Positions 63,421 to 64,000 of a stretch of 64,000 bases of DNA are shown here, piece by piece (the first letter of the stretch is position 1; each line of letters opens with the position of its first letter). The DNA is taken from contig NZ_SIJH01000011.1 of assembly GCF_004762095.1 (NCBI RefSeq), positions 95,719-159,718 on the forward strand, given 5' to 3'. The notes under the pieces are model-generated. The model had not been told where the DNA came from. It saw nothing but the letters and a program-made list of their open reading frames with translations, and did no database searches. This DNA comes from Tabrizicola caldifontis (GTDB lineage: Bacteria > Pseudomonadota > Alphaproteobacteria > Rhodobacterales > Rhodobacteraceae). Both the position numbers and the translations under genes were made by a program.

Positions 63421-64000
63421 ATGAGCTTTCTTGACTGGCTTTTGCGCCGCAAACCGGGGCGCCGTCACGCAGACGCGGACTCTCGGGGAACCGAGGGTGG
63501 GCAGGTCCGGCCATCGCAGGATCCGGTCCAGACGGTGCCCGTGGCGCACGGTCCGGCAGCAAGCCGTTTCCCGAAGCTGGCAGACGGTGCGCCCGAGGTT
63601 CTGACAAGGACCGCGACCAGCGTGACCCCGCCAAGGGAAGACCCGACCCCCGCGGTGAACATCTGGGACATCGAGGCCGATCCCCCGTCCGAGGCGCCGC
63701 CCGCGCCCGAAACCGGCCAGCCGCCAACCCCGGCTACGCCTCCGCGCCGTCGCACATCGCGCAACAGAACCCGGGTTCTGGGCTTCGAGCCGCAGCCGCT
63801 GGCTGTGGTGCCATTGTTCGACGAAGGCCGGATGCAGGATCTGGGCGAACCCGTCGCCAAGTCGAATATGGTCATGTTTCCGACGGGCTGGCTGGTTGTG
63901 AAGTCTGGTCCTGGTCGTGGTGCGGCGTTTGCGCTTTCGCAGGGGGTTTCGCAGATTGGTCGTGGCACTGACCAGACGGTTGCGCTGGATTTCGGGGACA
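63421..64000 (+). CDS. FHA-domain protein (3' partial)
   Basis: The ATG at 63421 has AAGGAGAG upstream. 193 codons are visible before the right edge. The N-terminal 150 residues are basic then Pro/Ala-rich and disordered. From about residue 158 a forkhead-associated fold begins: GWLVVKSGPGRGAAFALSQG and VSQIGRGTDQTVALDF, which is the start of the phosphothreonine-binding domain. In the last 110 bases the third codon positions shift to T (GGT, CGT, TCT, CCT, GTT), unlike the C/G-ending codons before. Confidence 0.88.
   Translation, partial: MSFLDWLLRRKPGRRHADADSRGTEGGQVRPSQDPVQTVPVAHGPAASRFPKLADGAPEVLTRTATSVTPPREDPTPAVNIWDIEADPPSEAPPAPETGQPPTPATPPRRRTSRNRTRVLGFEPQPLAVVPLFDEGRMQDLGEPVAKSNMVMFPTGWLVVKSGPGRGAAFALSQGVSQIGRGTDQTVALDFGD

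Overview
This is a high-GC alphaproteobacterial chromosome segment, almost certainly from the Rhodobacteraceae (Rhodobacter/Paracoccus/Tabrizicola-like). Three things point there: the native alphaproteobacterial flagellar genes (flaF, flbT, motE, a DUF1217 protein), the gene order ubiB-ubiE-mutM-enoyl-CoA hydratase-rpsT-dnaA-dnaN-recF-gyrB, and a CcrM-type GANTC methyltransferase next to rnhB. Genes are densely packed with many 4-base ATGA overlaps. I saw no insertion sequence, prophage, integron or CRISPR array.

Region 1 (1-21,084) is part of a flagellar locus. A plus-strand run encodes a DUF6468-like protein (cut by the window edge), MotE, MotA, a large uncharacterised periplasmic repeat protein, a flagellar lytic transglycosylase, the export-gate proteins FlhA, FliR and FlhB, and a small helical protein that may be FliJ. 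Facing it is a minus-strand operon flgB-flgC-fliE-fliQ-flgF-flgG-flgA-flgH-fliL, with fliI divergent from flgB. Then come the flagellin gene with its post-transcriptional regulators flaF and flbT and a DUF1217 gene, FlgN-like and rod-binding genes, and fliK-flgD. Two TTAN-N7-TTAN elements upstream of flagellin and between the rod-binding gene and fliK resemble CtrA sites.

Region 2 (21,094-33,126) holds housekeeping genes: ubiquinone synthesis (ubiB, ubiE), DNA repair (mutM), enoyl-CoA hydratase, rpsT, and the replication set dnaA-dnaN-recF-gyrB interrupted by a LysE-type exporter. Region 3 (33,172-43,438) is mixed: a DMSP-lyase-family cupin, tRNA-Arg(CCT), a LacI-family regulator with a palindromic operator, a cytochrome c, a Nudix hydrolase, an NfeD/SPFH membrane pair, lipid A genes (a divergent waaA, then lpxK), a CoA-transferase, a DsbA-like protein, a DUF721 protein and mutY.

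Region 4 (43,574-53,024) contains an alkane monooxygenase, a thiamine-diphosphate enzyme paired with a DUF2062 protein, a GtrB-methyltransferase-GtrA cassette, ccrM and rnhB, and a secreted protein overlapping a two-transmembrane winged-helix protein. Region 5 (53,036-64,000) has a ybbN/Lon-N/Trm112 operon, tag, a divergent EAL protein, the polyhydroxybutyrate genes phaA and phaB, an ATP-grasp/EamA pair, small conserved proteins, a tRNA methyltransferase-like gene, the ubiquinone side-chain synthase ispB, and the start of an FHA-domain protein cut by the right edge.

The most noteworthy items are the uncharacterised flagellar proteins next to motA and flhB, the membrane winged-helix module with its repeat-rich promoter, the WaaA homologue that appears to lack its catalytic glutamate, and the ccrM promoter carrying two GANTC sites.
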